The notes beneath the pieces were generated by a model. That model ran no database searches and had not been told where the DNA came from. It worked only from the letters and a program-made list of their open reading frames with translations. A stretch of 64,000 nt of DNA from contig NZ_RWIJ01000001.1 in NCBI RefSeq assembly GCF_019805165.1, forward strand, positions 526,913-590,912, written 5' to 3'. This document shows, piece by piece, positions 32,480 through 40,921 of the stretch. This stretch comes from Azospirillum sp. 412522 (GTDB lineage Bacteria; Pseudomonadota; Alphaproteobacteria; Azospirillales; Azospirillaceae). The position numbers and the translations under genes are program-made. Each line of letters begins with the position of its first letter. Position 1 is the stretch's first letter.

Positions 32480-34426
32480 TCACTCCGCCCGATGCGGTGC
32501 CACGATGCCGAAGCGGTGCATCTGCCGATGGACGGTCGAGCGGTCGACCCCCAGCGCCCGTGCCGTCGCCGACACGTTCCAATGATGCCGTCTCAGGGTC
32601 TCGCGCAGCCGGATGGCGGGGTCGTCGTCTGGCGCCAGCCTTTCCGCCGCCTCCGCCGGCCAAGCCTGGAACAAGCCGCTGTGCTGCACCGGTTCCGGAA
32701 TGTCGCCGAGGTCGATCAGCCCGCCGTCGCTGACCGCGCAGGCATAGTCGAGCGCATTCACCAGTTCCCGCACATTGCCGGGCCAGCCGTGCCCCCGCAG
32801 GGCGGCCAGTGCCGCCGGTGTCAGGCGGTAGCCGACATCGTCGCGTTCCGCCCGCTCGGCCAGCAGACGCTCGATCAGCCAGTCCAGGTCGCCGCGCTGG
32901 CGCAGGGGCGGCACGGTGAACACCGCGCCGTTGAGACGAAAGTACAAGTCGTCGCGGAAGCGGCCGGCCTTGACCAGTTCCACCAGATCGCGGTGGGTGG
33001 CGCCGATGACGCGGACATCGACCGACACCGCCTTGGTCCGGCCGATCGGCGTCACCTCCCGTTCCGCCAGCACGCGCAGCAGGCGTGTCTGTGACGACAG
33101 CGGCATGTCGCCGATCTCGTCCAGGAACAGGGTGCCGCCGTCAGCCTCCAGGATCAGCCCCTTCTTGCCGCGCGCCGTCGCCCCGGTGAAGGATCCGGGC
33201 TCGTAGCCGAACAGCTCGCTCTCGATCAGGTTCTCCGGCAAGGCGGCGCAGTTGACGGCGACGAAGGGCTTGTTGCGACGGATGCTGGCCTTGTGCAGGG
33301 CCTTGGCCAGATGCTCCTTGCCGGTGCCGGTCTCGCCGTGGATCAGCAGGCTCATGCGGGTGTTGACCAGCTTGGCCGCCCGCGCCAGCACCGCCTTCAG
33401 CGCCGGATCGCCCCCCGACACCACGCGCAGCGGCTCCGGCAGCGGGTCGCCGCCCTGGTCCGGCGTGTGGCTGCGGGGCAGGGACACGGCAGGCGGCGGC
33501 ATCGCCTGGGCGAACAGTGGCAGGCCGGTGCGGCGCAGGCGCAACGTGCGCTGCTCGGTCGGCAGCGAACGGACGAAGCGCACCAGATCATCCACCTCGC
33601 AGTCGAACAGCTCGGCGAAGGACCGGCCGAGCGGCGATACCCCATCCTCCGCCAGCAGGTCGTGGGCCTTGTGGTTGAAGCCGACCACCCGTCCGCCGCC
33701 GTCCAGCGCCAGGACGAAATCGGGATCGACCTCCGCGAACTCCTGCGACGCCGACAGCTTCACCACCCAGTCGCGGCGGAAGTTGTTGTAGAGGTTGGCG
33801 GTCTCGATCTTGTGGACATAGGCCCGCACCATCTGCAGCGCCAGATACTGGCTGATCTTCGGTTCCGGCGAATGCAGGGCCGAGATGTCCAGAACGGCGG
33901 CAAGCTCGCCCCCGCTCTCGAAGACCGGAGCGGCGGTACAGGTCAGCGGGATGTGGGTCGTGTCGAAATGGTCGGTCTGGTGGACGGTCAGTGCCTGGGC
34001 GGTGGCGATGCAGGTGCCGACCGCGCAGGTGCCGGCATGCCCCTCGTTCCAGTCGGAGCCCAGATACAAGCCGGCGCGGCGCAGATTGTTGTCGAAGGTC
34101 GGGTCGCCGATGAAATCCACCGTGACGCCGTTGCTGTCGGTCAGGAGCAGGACATAGCCCATGCCGGCCACCTGCCGGTACAGCGCCTCCAGCCCGAAGC
34201 GGGCCATGCGCAGGAACTCATCCATCGCGTCGCGATGCTCGCGCAGCCGGTCCTGCGGCAGGATGTGCGGCTCGCGCCCGATGGTGGGGTCCAGCTTGTG
34301 GTCGGCGACGCATCGGCGCCAGGAGCTTTCGATGATCGGGTCGCGGACGGAAGGCGCGCCGGTGGAGACACGGCCGGTGGAGACACGGACGAGTTCATCG
34401 ATGTGGGCCGCGCGCGCGCTGTCCAT
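32480..34426 (-). CDS. AcoR-type sigma-54-dependent transcriptional activator
   Basis: Enhancer-binding activator that works with RNA polymerase sigma-54. The 648-residue protein has an N-terminal GAF-type sensor (about residues 60-215, GYVLLLTDSNGVTVDFIGD and HAGTCAVGTCIA) and a PAS-like segment around FVLALDGGGRVVGFNHKAHDLL. The AAA+ domain has Walker A HGETGTGKEHLAKAL and Walker B GGTLFLDEIGDMP, and a Fis-type helix-turn-helix ends the protein (VSATARALGVDRSTVHRQM). The sigma-54 contact loop reads GSFTGA instead of GAFTGA. The ATG at 34426 has GGGAGG eight bases upstream. It resembles acetoin-type regulators; the inducer is unknown. Confidence 0.92.
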   Translation of the reverse strand: MDSARAAHIDELVRVSTGRVSTGAPSVRDPIIESSWRRCVADHKLDPTIGREPHILPQDRLREHRDAMDEFLRMARFGLEALYRQVAGMGYVLLLTDSNGVTVDFIGDPTFDNNLRRAGLYLGSDWNEGHAGTCAVGTCIATAQALTVHQTDHFDTTHIPLTCTAAPVFESGGELAAVLDISALHSPEPKISQYLALQMVRAYVHKIETANLYNNFRRDWVVKLSASQEFAEVDPDFVLALDGGGRVVGFNHKAHDLLAEDGVSPLGRSFAELFDCEVDDLVRFVRSLPTEQRTLRLRRTGLPLFAQAMPPPAVSLPRSHTPDQGGDPLPEPLRVVSGGDPALKAVLARAAKLVNTRMSLLIHGETGTGKEHLAKALHKASIRRNKPFVAVNCAALPENLIESELFGYEPGSFTGATARGKKGLILEADGGTLFLDEIGDMPLSSQTRLLRVLAEREVTPIGRTKAVSVDVRVIGATHRDLVELVKAGRFRDDLYFRLNGAVFTVPPLRQRGDLDWLIERLLAERAERDDVGYRLTPAALAALRGHGWPGNVRELVNALDYACAVSDGGLIDLGDIPEPVQHSGLFQAWPAEAAERLAPDDDPAIRLRETLRRHHWNVSATARALGVDRSTVHRQMHRFGIVAPHRAE

Positions 34427-34626
34427 GGTCGTGCCTCCCGCACTTATCATCCGCTTGTTCCGCGAACATATTTGAGAGGACAGTACCAACCGGCCTGCCC
34501 GATAGGCAACATGTGCAAAAGCATCAGGCGAAGCCGGCGACGGAATCTGTCGCGCCCTCCGGCATATCTGCGTATGACCCCCGGCTTTTCGTTATCGTTC
34601 TGCGACAGGACGTTAAGGACATTTGC

Positions 34627-35595
34627 ATGAGTGGGGTTCCATGCTCCATAAACGGGCAAGGATCGCCGGGAGCTTTCGACTTGCGGATATTGATCGTCGA
34701 CGATTCACCACGACACCTGACGATGATGGTGTATGAGCTGAACAAGCTCGGTTACGCCACCAGCGTGGTCGAGACCGGCACCGCCGCCATCGAGGCGGTG
34801 GCGAACGAGCGGTTCGACGTGGTGATGGCCGATATCCGTCTGGCCGATATGACGGGGCTGGAGCTGTGCTGGCACCTGCGCACCGCCCAGGGGTTGCGCC
34901 ATCTCTATCTGATCCTGATGATTCCCGGCAGCATGACCGAGCAGTTCCACGAACTGGTGGAGGCCGGCGCCGACGAGTTCCTGCGCAAGCCCCTGGACTG
35001 GAAATGGACGGCGGCGCGCCTGTTGGCCGCCTCGCGCGTCGTGGCGATGCAGCGCGACCTGGAGCGGATGGCGACCACCGACGCCCTGACCGGCTCCCTG
35101 AACCGCCGCCGCTTTCTGGAGAGGGGGGCTGAAGAGTTCACCCGCTCGCGACGATATGATCGTCCGCTGTCGGTGGTGATGCTGGACATCGACCACTTCA
35201 AGCGGGTCAACGACACATACGGCCACGCCACCGGCGACGAGGCGATCCGCAGCACGGTGCGGGCCTGCAAGGAGACCTTGCGTGCTTGCGACCTCATCGG
35301 CCGCCTGGGTGGCGAGGAATTTGCTGTGGTGATGCCGGAAACGCCGCCGGTCAACGCCTATGCCGCCGCCCAGCGCCTGCGACAGGCGATCGCCGCCAAG
35401 CCGGTGAGGATCGAGGCCGGCGGTGAACTGCATCTGACCGTCAGCCTTGGCCTTAGCTGGCTGAACGGGACCGACACCGGCATCGAACCTCTGCTGGCGC
35501 GCGCCGACGCCGCCCTCTACCGTGCCAAGAATGCCGGCCGCAACCGCGTGGAGGTCGAGCCGCAGATCACGTTGCCGAAGTCGATGACGGGGTAG
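34627..35595 (+). CDS. Response regulator with GGDEF diguanylate cyclase domain
   Basis: Makes cyclic di-GMP from two GTP, probably in response to phosphorylation. The 322-residue protein has a receiver domain with the acidic pair LRILIVDDSP near residue 25, the phospho-accepting Asp in VVMADIRLADMTG near residue 69 and the Lys in LRKPLDW. The cyclase domain begins with TTDALTGSLNRRRFLE and has the active site GGEEF near residue 229. An RxxD (RACD) five residues before it is the allosteric inhibition site, so product feedback is expected. Domain layout is shorter than PleD (one receiver). The ATG at 34627 has AAGGA upstream. It is divergent from the sigma-54 regulator. Confidence 0.93.
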   Translation: MSGVPCSINGQGSPGAFDLRILIVDDSPRHLTMMVYELNKLGYATSVVETGTAAIEAVANERFDVVMADIRLADMTGLELCWHLRTAQGLRHLYLILMIPGSMTEQFHELVEAGADEFLRKPLDWKWTAARLLAASRVVAMQRDLERMATTDALTGSLNRRRFLERGAEEFTRSRRYDRPLSVVMLDIDHFKRVNDTYGHATGDEAIRSTVRACKETLRACDLIGRLGGEEFAVVMPETPPVNAYAAAQRLRQAIAAKPVRIEAGGELHLTVSLGLSWLNGTDTGIEPLLARADAALYRAKNAGRNRVEVEPQITLPKSMTG

Positions 35596-35986
35596 GGGAA
35601 ACCGCCATCGGCTCCGCATAGCCTCCGAACCGCAATCGTCACCGTGTCATGCCGATGATGCGCAAAGAAAAACCCCCTGACTTCCTTCCGGAAACCAGGG
35701 GGTTTCGATGATGGTAGCAGCGGAGAGCTCTCATCGTTACAGTCCTGTGATCGAGATCGACTGCTGAGGATTTGAGCAGGTTGCCTCGTCCACTTCCCAT
35801 TGGCGTCGGAGCGATCCCATATGTCCAGAGTGGACGATGCGAGGCGTCGATGAATGGGCGGGCCGGCTGCGACCGATTGGGCGGTAGGTTCAGCAGGACC
35901 AACACGCTCCCATCTTCGTCTTCTCCATGCTTGGCACCAGAACCGCCACCGTCGGTGGTGGACGGCCGCCAACCAAGGAGAGCCGC
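35596..35986. other. Intergenic region at the left edge of the accessory island
   Basis: No gene is supported here. The region contains the hairpin at 35668-35706 and, directly beside it, a short sequence (35712-35727) that resembles the complement of a tRNA 3' end. The rest, to the ribosome binding site of the next gene, shows nothing recognisable. Confidence 0.5.
35668..35706 (-). terminator. Orphan terminator hairpin
   Basis: A perfect 10-bp stem pairs AAACCCCCTG (35670-35679) with CAGGGGGTTT (35696-35705). The better T-run follows on the minus strand, yet no minus-strand gene lies directly upstream of it. On the plus strand it could still serve the diguanylate cyclase gene. Confidence 0.7.
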
Positions 35987-36397
35987 ATGCCCGACACCGT
36001 GATGTTCCCACAGACCGCCATCGCCGGCAACGCGGAGGACGGTAGCCTCGCCGCCGCGCTGGTACGCGAGATCGCTGCCGGTCGCCATCCCCGCGCCACT
36101 CTCGACCGGCCTCTCCCACCGGCAGCGCGTTCGGCCGCGGAGACCCTCGCCGACAGTCTCGACGAGTTGGATCGGGATCTCGCGCGCCTGCGCCGCCGCC
36201 ACAGCGCCCCGACCAGCACAGGCGGCCGAATCCGGCTGGCCATGGCCGAAGCTGAACTTATCGGCGGCTATGTCGGCGATGTGGCCAAGACGCTGGCGGC
36301 GCTGCGTGGCGCCGGCGCCGCGGTCGAGAAGGCCAGCGAGCGGGGCCAGCCGCTCTGTGTGGCCGACGAGCGCATCATCCTGCGCCTGCACTGGTAG
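35987..36397 (+). CDS. Hypothetical protein
   Basis: I do not recognise this 136-residue protein. It is Ala/Arg-rich and predicted to be mostly helical, with a heptad-like stretch around AETLADSLDELDRDLARLRRR and a C-terminus ending ADERIILRLHW. AAGGAG is seven bases before the ATG at 35987, an unusually good ribosome binding site, which is the main support besides codon composition. No membrane segment or signal peptide is seen. It is the first gene inside the accessory region. Confidence 0.6.
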   Translation: MPDTVMFPQTAIAGNAEDGSLAAALVREIAAGRHPRATLDRPLPPAARSAAETLADSLDELDRDLARLRRRHSAPTSTGGRIRLAMAEAELIGGYVGDVAKTLAALRGAGAAVEKASERGQPLCVADERIILRLHW

Positions 36398-36827
36398 GCA
36401 GCGAGCAGGAGCGAACTCAATGTCCTCGAGGCGACGGCGCCCCATCCGGCCGGACACTGTTTTACCCCGAACAGATTAGAGGATCAGGGGACGCACGCGG
36501 ACATCGCCAAAGGGGCTCGCCGTTGGGCGTGGATCACGGCGGCGGAGTTCCTCGATGGAATGCTGAGGCTGGAGGACACCCTCTGGTCGGAACTGGCCGA
36601 AGAGGTCGAGCGCGCAGGCGAGGGAGCCGAACTGGAGGGCCGGGCGGCAACCGGGAAACAGCCGAGATCGGCCTCTCGGCTCCCCTCGACTTTGGAAGCT
36701 CGCATGCTGGAAACGGCTCCCGAGACGAGACGAACTAACCGGCGTCTGGAGGAACTCCATCGCTCCCCGAGGGGTTGCACGCCTCGCTAATGCGCATTAC
36801 CATACACACGGCACTGCGGAGGACGAC
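36398..36827 (+). other. Gap with a possible gene remnant
   Basis: The frame of the preceding gene stays open after its TAG for another 130 codons, to 36790. The last part (from an ATG at 36560) reads as a plausible acidic helical peptide (MLRLEDTLWSELAEEVERAG). There is no ribosome binding site before 36560. It may be a decayed gene or simply an open frame in high-GC DNA. The end of this gap holds the ccdAB promoter region. Confidence 0.3.
36788..36799. promoter_or_regulatory. Palindrome upstream of ccdA
   Basis: TAATGCGCATTA is a perfect 12-base palindrome centred 34 bases before the ccdA start. CcdA family antitoxins autorepress through their N-terminal DNA-binding domain, so this is a candidate operator. 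Confidence 0.45.
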
Positions 36828-37121
36828 ATGAGTCACATCCAGCGAACTGCAGCGGGTTACGATGTCGGGGCTTCGAAGAAGCGCGTCAACGTCACGCTCA
36901 ACGAAGACCTCGTTCGCGTCGCACAAGCCTACACCGACAACCTCTCCGGGACCATCGAGACGCTCCTCGCCACCTGGGCGCAGACGGAACGGCGGAAGCG
37001 TGAGGACGATCAGGAGCACCGTCGGAAGGTCGCCGCGGCGTGGAACGCCTTCGACGAGCGGCATGGCCGCTTCGCCGACGAGTGGAACCGAGACTTCATG
37101 CCGGACGACGAGACCCGCTGA
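36828..37121 (+). CDS. ccdA: CcdA-family antitoxin
   Basis: Antitoxin of a type II toxin-antitoxin pair; it neutralises CcdB and represses the operon. The 97-residue protein has the ribbon-helix-helix N-terminus (KKRVNVTLNEDLVRVAQAYT) and a C-terminal toxin-binding part containing NAFDERHGRFADEW, which matches the CcdA pattern. GGAGG lies nine bases before the ATG. It overlaps ccdB by one base (TGATG). Confidence 0.9.
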   Translation: MSHIQRTAAGYDVGASKKRVNVTLNEDLVRVAQAYTDNLSGTIETLLATWAQTERRKREDDQEHRRKVAAAWNAFDERHGRFADEWNRDFMPDDETR

Positions 37122-37435
37122 TGCCGCAGTTCGACGTCCACCGCAACCCAGGTCGCACCAGGGCCGTGATCCCGTTCGTCCTCGTCGTGCAGGGCGACCG
37201 CTGGAGGGACCGCGCCGATCGTGTCGTCGCACCGCTGGTCCTGGCGAGTGAAGTGGGGTATCGCGACCCGACACTGAACCCGGACTTCACCATCGACGGC
37301 ACTGCCGTCATCCTGAATCCGCTTCAGATGGCGACCATTCCCACCCGCGTGCTCGGTCCCGTGGTGGGGAGCCTCGACGGCGAGCACATCCGGGTCATCG
37401 CCGCGTTCGATGCCATGATTGCCCAAGGGCAGTAG
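37121..37435 (+). CDS. ccdB: CcdB-family toxin
   Basis: Toxin that poisons DNA gyrase in characterised members. The 104-residue protein starts MPQFDVHRNPG, has the beta-strand core VIPFVLVVQGD, the LNPLQMATIPTRVLG segment and ends with HIRVIAAFDAMIAQGQ. The C-terminal residues that contact gyrase in F-plasmid CcdB end in WGI; here the end is GQ, as in many chromosomal CcdB proteins, so gyrase poisoning is not assured. Its stop is six bases from the convergent mcrC stop. Confidence 0.88.
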   Translation: MPQFDVHRNPGRTRAVIPFVLVVQGDRWRDRADRVVAPLVLASEVGYRDPTLNPDFTIDGTAVILNPLQMATIPTRVLGPVVGSLDGEHIRVIAAFDAMIAQGQ

Positions 37436-37441
37436 TAGCGT

Positions 37442-38551
37442 TCAGCCGCAGGCCCCGACACCGTCGCCAATGGCGATTCGGATCGCCCGCCGCATCGCTT
37501 GGCGCATATCGGAGGTGGAGACCGTCAGGTCGATGGCCGCGGCGTGGAGCGTATGGCCTTGGATCTTCGCCCATTCGTGCAGCGTCGTTCCCACTGCCGG
37601 GTGCAGCAGAAGGCCGGCGGCGGTCTCCCAGGCTGGGGCGATCTCCTCCTGTGACCGCAGATAGGCGTAAATCTGGTAGAGATAGCCGCTGGAGAGCCGG
37701 TCTTGCCCGAAACGGCCAGGGCGCAGGATGGCGGTGAACTTGGTGTCGATCACCAGCCGCCGACCGTCGGGGGCGTCGAGCAGAAGGTCGAGCCGCATCC
37801 CCGGCAGGATCGCGTCCATGCCGCCAGAGCAGTCGGCGACCGGCCAGGACAGCGGGGTGCCGCCACGCACGCGCCATCCGTCGGGTTCCAGTTCCAGGCG
37901 GGCGAAACCCAGGACCGCCTTTTCGAACAGGCTGCGGACCCAGCGTTCGTCGCGATCGGGAGAGACCATCGCAGTCGTTCCGGCGTCCTCGGTCAACAAG
38001 GCGAGGTCGAAGGCCAGCCGGGCGAGCGCCACCATCAGGCGGTCGCCGTCGTCGTTGCGGCCGATCTGGTCGGCAGCCAGCTCGGTCCGTGACGGGCGCA
38101 GCCCGCCGACGCCAGCGCGTCCCAGATCGGCGGCCAGCAGGCGGCAGCGGCGGGCGCGGTCCGGGTCGGCGACGAGACGCGCCAACCGGTCCAGCGCGGC
38201 GCGGACCAATCGGTTGCGCGGCGTGTCGAGCGTCGGCTCCTCGAACCGGCAATGGACCTGCCCACGATTGAGCAACTGCTGGGCTTCCGTCTGCAGCAAG
38301 TCGATGCGACCCCGCACTCGGCTGAGCTTGCGGTCGCGGTGGACGTAGCCGCTGGTCAGGTTGCGCCGCATCCGCCGTTCCACCGTGTCGGCGAGCAGGC
38401 GGGCGACGAGGTCGGGGATGTCGTCCAAGTCCCGTTCCGTCGCCCCCAGGAAAGGACCGCCCCACCGCGCGAGGTCGCAGGCGTAGAGCATCAGCAGCCA
38501 CACGTTCCGAATCGGAATGCGGCCGATGAACCGGTCGCCCGTATCCGTCAT
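37442..38551 (-). CDS. mcrC: McrC nuclease subunit of a McrBC-type restriction system
   Basis: Partner of McrB; in McrBC it stimulates the GTPase and supplies the PD-(D/E)XK nuclease that cuts modified DNA. The 369-residue protein has an N-terminal region with IPIRNVWLLMLYACDL, the middle RKLSRVRGRIDLLQT, and a C-terminal nuclease core with RLDLLLDAPDGRRLVIDTKF (Asp, then Asp-x-Lys). After it comes the expected LYQIYAYLRSQ helix. The start at 38551 overlaps the mcrB stop as ATGA, as in many mcrBC operons. Confidence 0.92.
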   Translation of the reverse strand: MTDTGDRFIGRIPIRNVWLLMLYACDLARWGGPFLGATERDLDDIPDLVARLLADTVERRMRRNLTSGYVHRDRKLSRVRGRIDLLQTEAQQLLNRGQVHCRFEEPTLDTPRNRLVRAALDRLARLVADPDRARRCRLLAADLGRAGVGGLRPSRTELAADQIGRNDDGDRLMVALARLAFDLALLTEDAGTTAMVSPDRDERWVRSLFEKAVLGFARLELEPDGWRVRGGTPLSWPVADCSGGMDAILPGMRLDLLLDAPDGRRLVIDTKFTAILRPGRFGQDRLSSGYLYQIYAYLRSQEEIAPAWETAAGLLLHPAVGTTLHEWAKIQGHTLHAAAIDLTVSTSDMRQAMRRAIRIAIGDGVGACG

Positions 38552-40401
38552 TCGGGAATCCCGGACAGCAGCTTGTCCCGTTCCGCCCGCGCGGTGTCGG
38601 GGGCGTCGTACCAATGTTCGTCCAGCAGTGGCCCGATTTCTGTCTCCACCATGGCGCGATACCAGGCGACGGGGTCGGCGACCATCTCGTCCGGGGTCAG
38701 GAAAGAATGGCCGACGCGGAATTGCGGACCGAGCGAGGGGGATGCGGCAATCGTCGCGTTCAGGGCAAGGACGCGCGCCTCGATAGTGGCGAGCAGATCG
38801 GCACCGATGCCACGCTCACCGCACCAGTCGCGCCAGGATGGGCCGAAGGCGGGTTCCAGATCGACGAAGGCAAAGCGGCGGCGCAGCGCCAGATCGACCA
38901 GCGCCAGCGAGCGGTCGGCGATGTTCATCGTGCCGATCACGTAGAGATTCTCGGGCACATGCACCCGCTCGCCGGCGACCTTGCGATAGGTCAGCTCCAT
39001 CGCCTCGGACGGCTTGCGCTTGGTGTTTTCCAGCAGGGTCAGCATCTCGCCCAGGATATGGGCGGGGTTGCCGCGGTTGATCTCCTCGATCACCAGGACG
39101 AAGGGGCGGTCGGGTTCGCTGGCCGCCGCCTCGATCGCCTCCATCATCACTCCGTCCTGAAGCGCCAGCCGCCCGTCGCCATTCGGGCGGTAGCCGCGCA
39201 CGAAATCCTCATAGGACAGCGAGGGGTGGAATTGGACGATCCGCAGCCGCGTCCGCATCGTTTCCCGGTCGTCGGAACCGATCAGCGCGAAGCCCAGCCG
39301 CTTGGCGAGCCACGTCTTGCCGGTGCCGGGCGGGCCTTGCAGGATCAGATTTTTCTTGGACCGCCAGCGCGCCAGCATGCTGGACAGGGCGGATTCGGGT
39401 AGGAAGCAGCCGTCGTCGATGATGTCGGTCAGGTCGTAGGCGGGAAGTTCCTCAGTGTCGTCCTCAGCGACTTCCTCAACAACGTCGGCAAGCAGCTCCG
39501 GAGCTGGTAAAATGGTCGATGCCTCGATAGCCGGGGCCGTGTTCTGACCATATTTCTCGACAAAGTAGGGCCGTGACAGCCACCAATCATAATTTTGCAA
39601 GGAATCGTAAAAAATAAATTCGTAAAGTTGCCGTGCACGTTCATCTTCAGGTGTTAATCCAACTATTGTTGTGCGAAACGTGTAAAAATACCAGTCACGA
39701 TGCTCAAATGATTTATCCCACGAAACCCTTATATGCCGGCCATCTTCTGAATGTTCAATTGCTGTTCCTCTTGCTTTTATTCTCATTGCAGAAACCTGCC
39801 GACCTCCAATATCAAACGGAAGACGGTACTTCTGGACAAACGACGATTTAATAGAAATCAGGTCTCCTGGATTAATTTTTCTAACAATATTGAGATATTT
39901 ATCTCTATATCCATTTACCCATACTCCGTCATTAACAAATTTATCAGTCATATCTCCTTCTCGATGCCAGTTTGCGCCGACAAGCCAAAATTTCTTATCT
40001 TCCAATGTTAAAGCCTCCTCTATATTGGGAGCTGGCAATTCCTCGATGAATTCCACATTTGAACTGGGTCGATTCGCGTCGCGGATACGGACATACAATT
40101 CCCAAAGCTGCTCGTCGGATGGCTGTGCCTGCCGCCCCGCATCGGTCAGTGCCCATTGCCCCCGTTTTGCTTTCGAGATCAACCCTGCGGCCACCAGATA
40201 GAACCGTGCCCAATGAACGTCGTTCTCGAAAATGGACTGGCGGCCATTCGTGACCGTCCGGGTCAGATCATCCTCTGAAACCGGGAGATGGGCGCGGATC
40301 CAGGCGACAGCCTCCGATGGCCGCATCGGCCGAGGGTCGGCCGATCGCAATGCGTTGAGGAGCGGTCGGAAATAGCCGAGGAAGCGGTTGTCGAACGCCA
40401 T
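38548..40401 (-). CDS. mcrB: McrB-type GTPase/AAA+ subunit with an EVE/PUA-like reader domain
   Basis: Motor and recognition subunit of a type IV (modification-dependent) restriction system. The 617-residue protein begins with a winged-helix Mrr_N-like domain (about 1-95, ending AKRGQWALTDAGR). A PUA/EVE-like domain follows at about 135-275 (FWLVGANWHREGDMTDKF, PGDLISIKSSF, VSWDKSFEHRDWYFYTF). The AAA+ motor has Walker A LQGPPGTGKTWLAKRL near 352, the Walker B/McrB signature VIEEINRGNPAHILGEML near 435, and GTMNIADRSLALVDLALRRR. DNA encoding the reader domain is much more AT-rich than the rest (17 G/C of 60 at 39841-39900). The bound modification cannot be predicted. Confidence 0.9.
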   Translation of the reverse strand: MAFDNRFLGYFRPLLNALRSADPRPMRPSEAVAWIRAHLPVSEDDLTRTVTNGRQSIFENDVHWARFYLVAAGLISKAKRGQWALTDAGRQAQPSDEQLWELYVRIRDANRPSSNVEFIEELPAPNIEEALTLEDKKFWLVGANWHREGDMTDKFVNDGVWVNGYRDKYLNIVRKINPGDLISIKSSFVQKYRLPFDIGGRQVSAMRIKARGTAIEHSEDGRHIRVSWDKSFEHRDWYFYTFRTTIVGLTPEDERARQLYEFIFYDSLQNYDWWLSRPYFVEKYGQNTAPAIEASTILPAPELLADVVEEVAEDDTEELPAYDLTDIIDDGCFLPESALSSMLARWRSKKNLILQGPPGTGKTWLAKRLGFALIGSDDRETMRTRLRIVQFHPSLSYEDFVRGYRPNGDGRLALQDGVMMEAIEAAASEPDRPFVLVIEEINRGNPAHILGEMLTLLENTKRKPSEAMELTYRKVAGERVHVPENLYVIGTMNIADRSLALVDLALRRRFAFVDLEPAFGPSWRDWCGERGIGADLLATIEARVLALNATIAASPSLGPQFRVGHSFLTPDEMVADPVAWYRAMVETEIGPLLDEHWYDAPDTARAERDKLLSGIPE

Positions 40402-40440
40402 TCTTTTTTGATCCTTGCGGGATTCTCATGGAGCGTATGA

Positions 40441-40475
40441 CCGTCATCCGTCATCCGTCATCCGTCATCCGTCAA
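40441..40475. repeat. 7-bp tandem repeat upstream of mcrB
   Basis: Five head-to-tail copies of CCGTCAT, the last ending in A instead of T. The array lies 40-75 bases upstream of the mcrB start and covers the stop-codon region of the adjacent pseudogene; its sequence looks like repeated copies of that gene's last codons (TDDG-stop on the minus strand). Confidence 0.85.
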
Positions 40476-40775
40476 TCTCTCCACCTCGTCCGCCTGGTTG
40501 AGCGGCGTGCGGGGCGGTTTCCCACATCAGACGGATGTCGTCCGGGGTCAAGCCATAGGCTTAGTTGACCAGCTCGGACAGGCCGCGCTCCAGGCACAAG
40601 ACGTCGGCCGCCGCCGTCCGGGCGGGGGCGATGGGGGCGGCGTGCTCGCGCTTCAACTCGCCGATGTCGATCACCGACAGGCGGCGGTGCTTCGGGAGGG
40701 CGGCTTTGACCGTTTCGATGAAGCCGTCGGCGTCGAGCGTGTGTGGAGAGGGCGCTGCCTTGCTTGGTCATTCCG
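40465..40775 (-). pseudogene. C-terminal remnant of a SAM-dependent DNA methyltransferase/restriction protein
   Basis: Translated on the minus strand with one stop codon read through and one frameshift, the region gives a continuous peptide. It includes DADGFIETVKAALP, then RRLSVIDIGELKREHAAPIA, then LERGLSELVN, a stop at 40561-40563, AYGLTPDDIRLMWETAP, and after a one-base shift PLNQADEVERLTDDG. The pattern LSELVN-AYGLT-x-(D/E)-I-x-LMW-x-TAP is what I associate with the C-termini of large class I DNA methyltransferases of the Eco57I/PglX-like kind. No N-terminal part is visible, so it is a deletion remnant. It probably once preceded mcrBC in one operon. Confidence 0.6.
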
Positions 40776-40921
40776 AATTCGTGAAACGCCTTGATCGCTC
40801 AGGGCCAGTAATGCCAAGGTCATCCGGCGTTACCGGAAAATACCCATGATTAGCCACCTTGGATTTCAGGCGATGGCGCAGCATTCTACCTAATGAAAGC
40901 GGAAAATGTTGGTGTCCATGG

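Larger units (their letters stand above)
40402..40921. other. Gap between mcrB and res
   Basis: This stretch holds no intact gene. It contains a 7-bp tandem repeat and the decayed end of a DNA methyltransferase gene, both listed. From about 40791 to 40921 nothing is recognised; it is the downstream region of res. Confidence 0.7.

Noticed and set aside
35712..35790. A complete tRNA gene beside the orphan terminator
   Set aside because: Only the last 16 bases look like a tRNA 3' end; the expected T-arm (GTTCGA-type) is absent and the rest does not fold as a cloverleaf.
40441..40475. CRISPR array
   Set aside because: The repeat unit is seven bases with no spacers; it is a simple tandem repeat.
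40472..40771. 99-codon minus-strand frame between mcrB and res
   Set aside because: It is in a different frame from the recognisable methyltransferase remnant and gives an Arg/Pro-rich shadow peptide.
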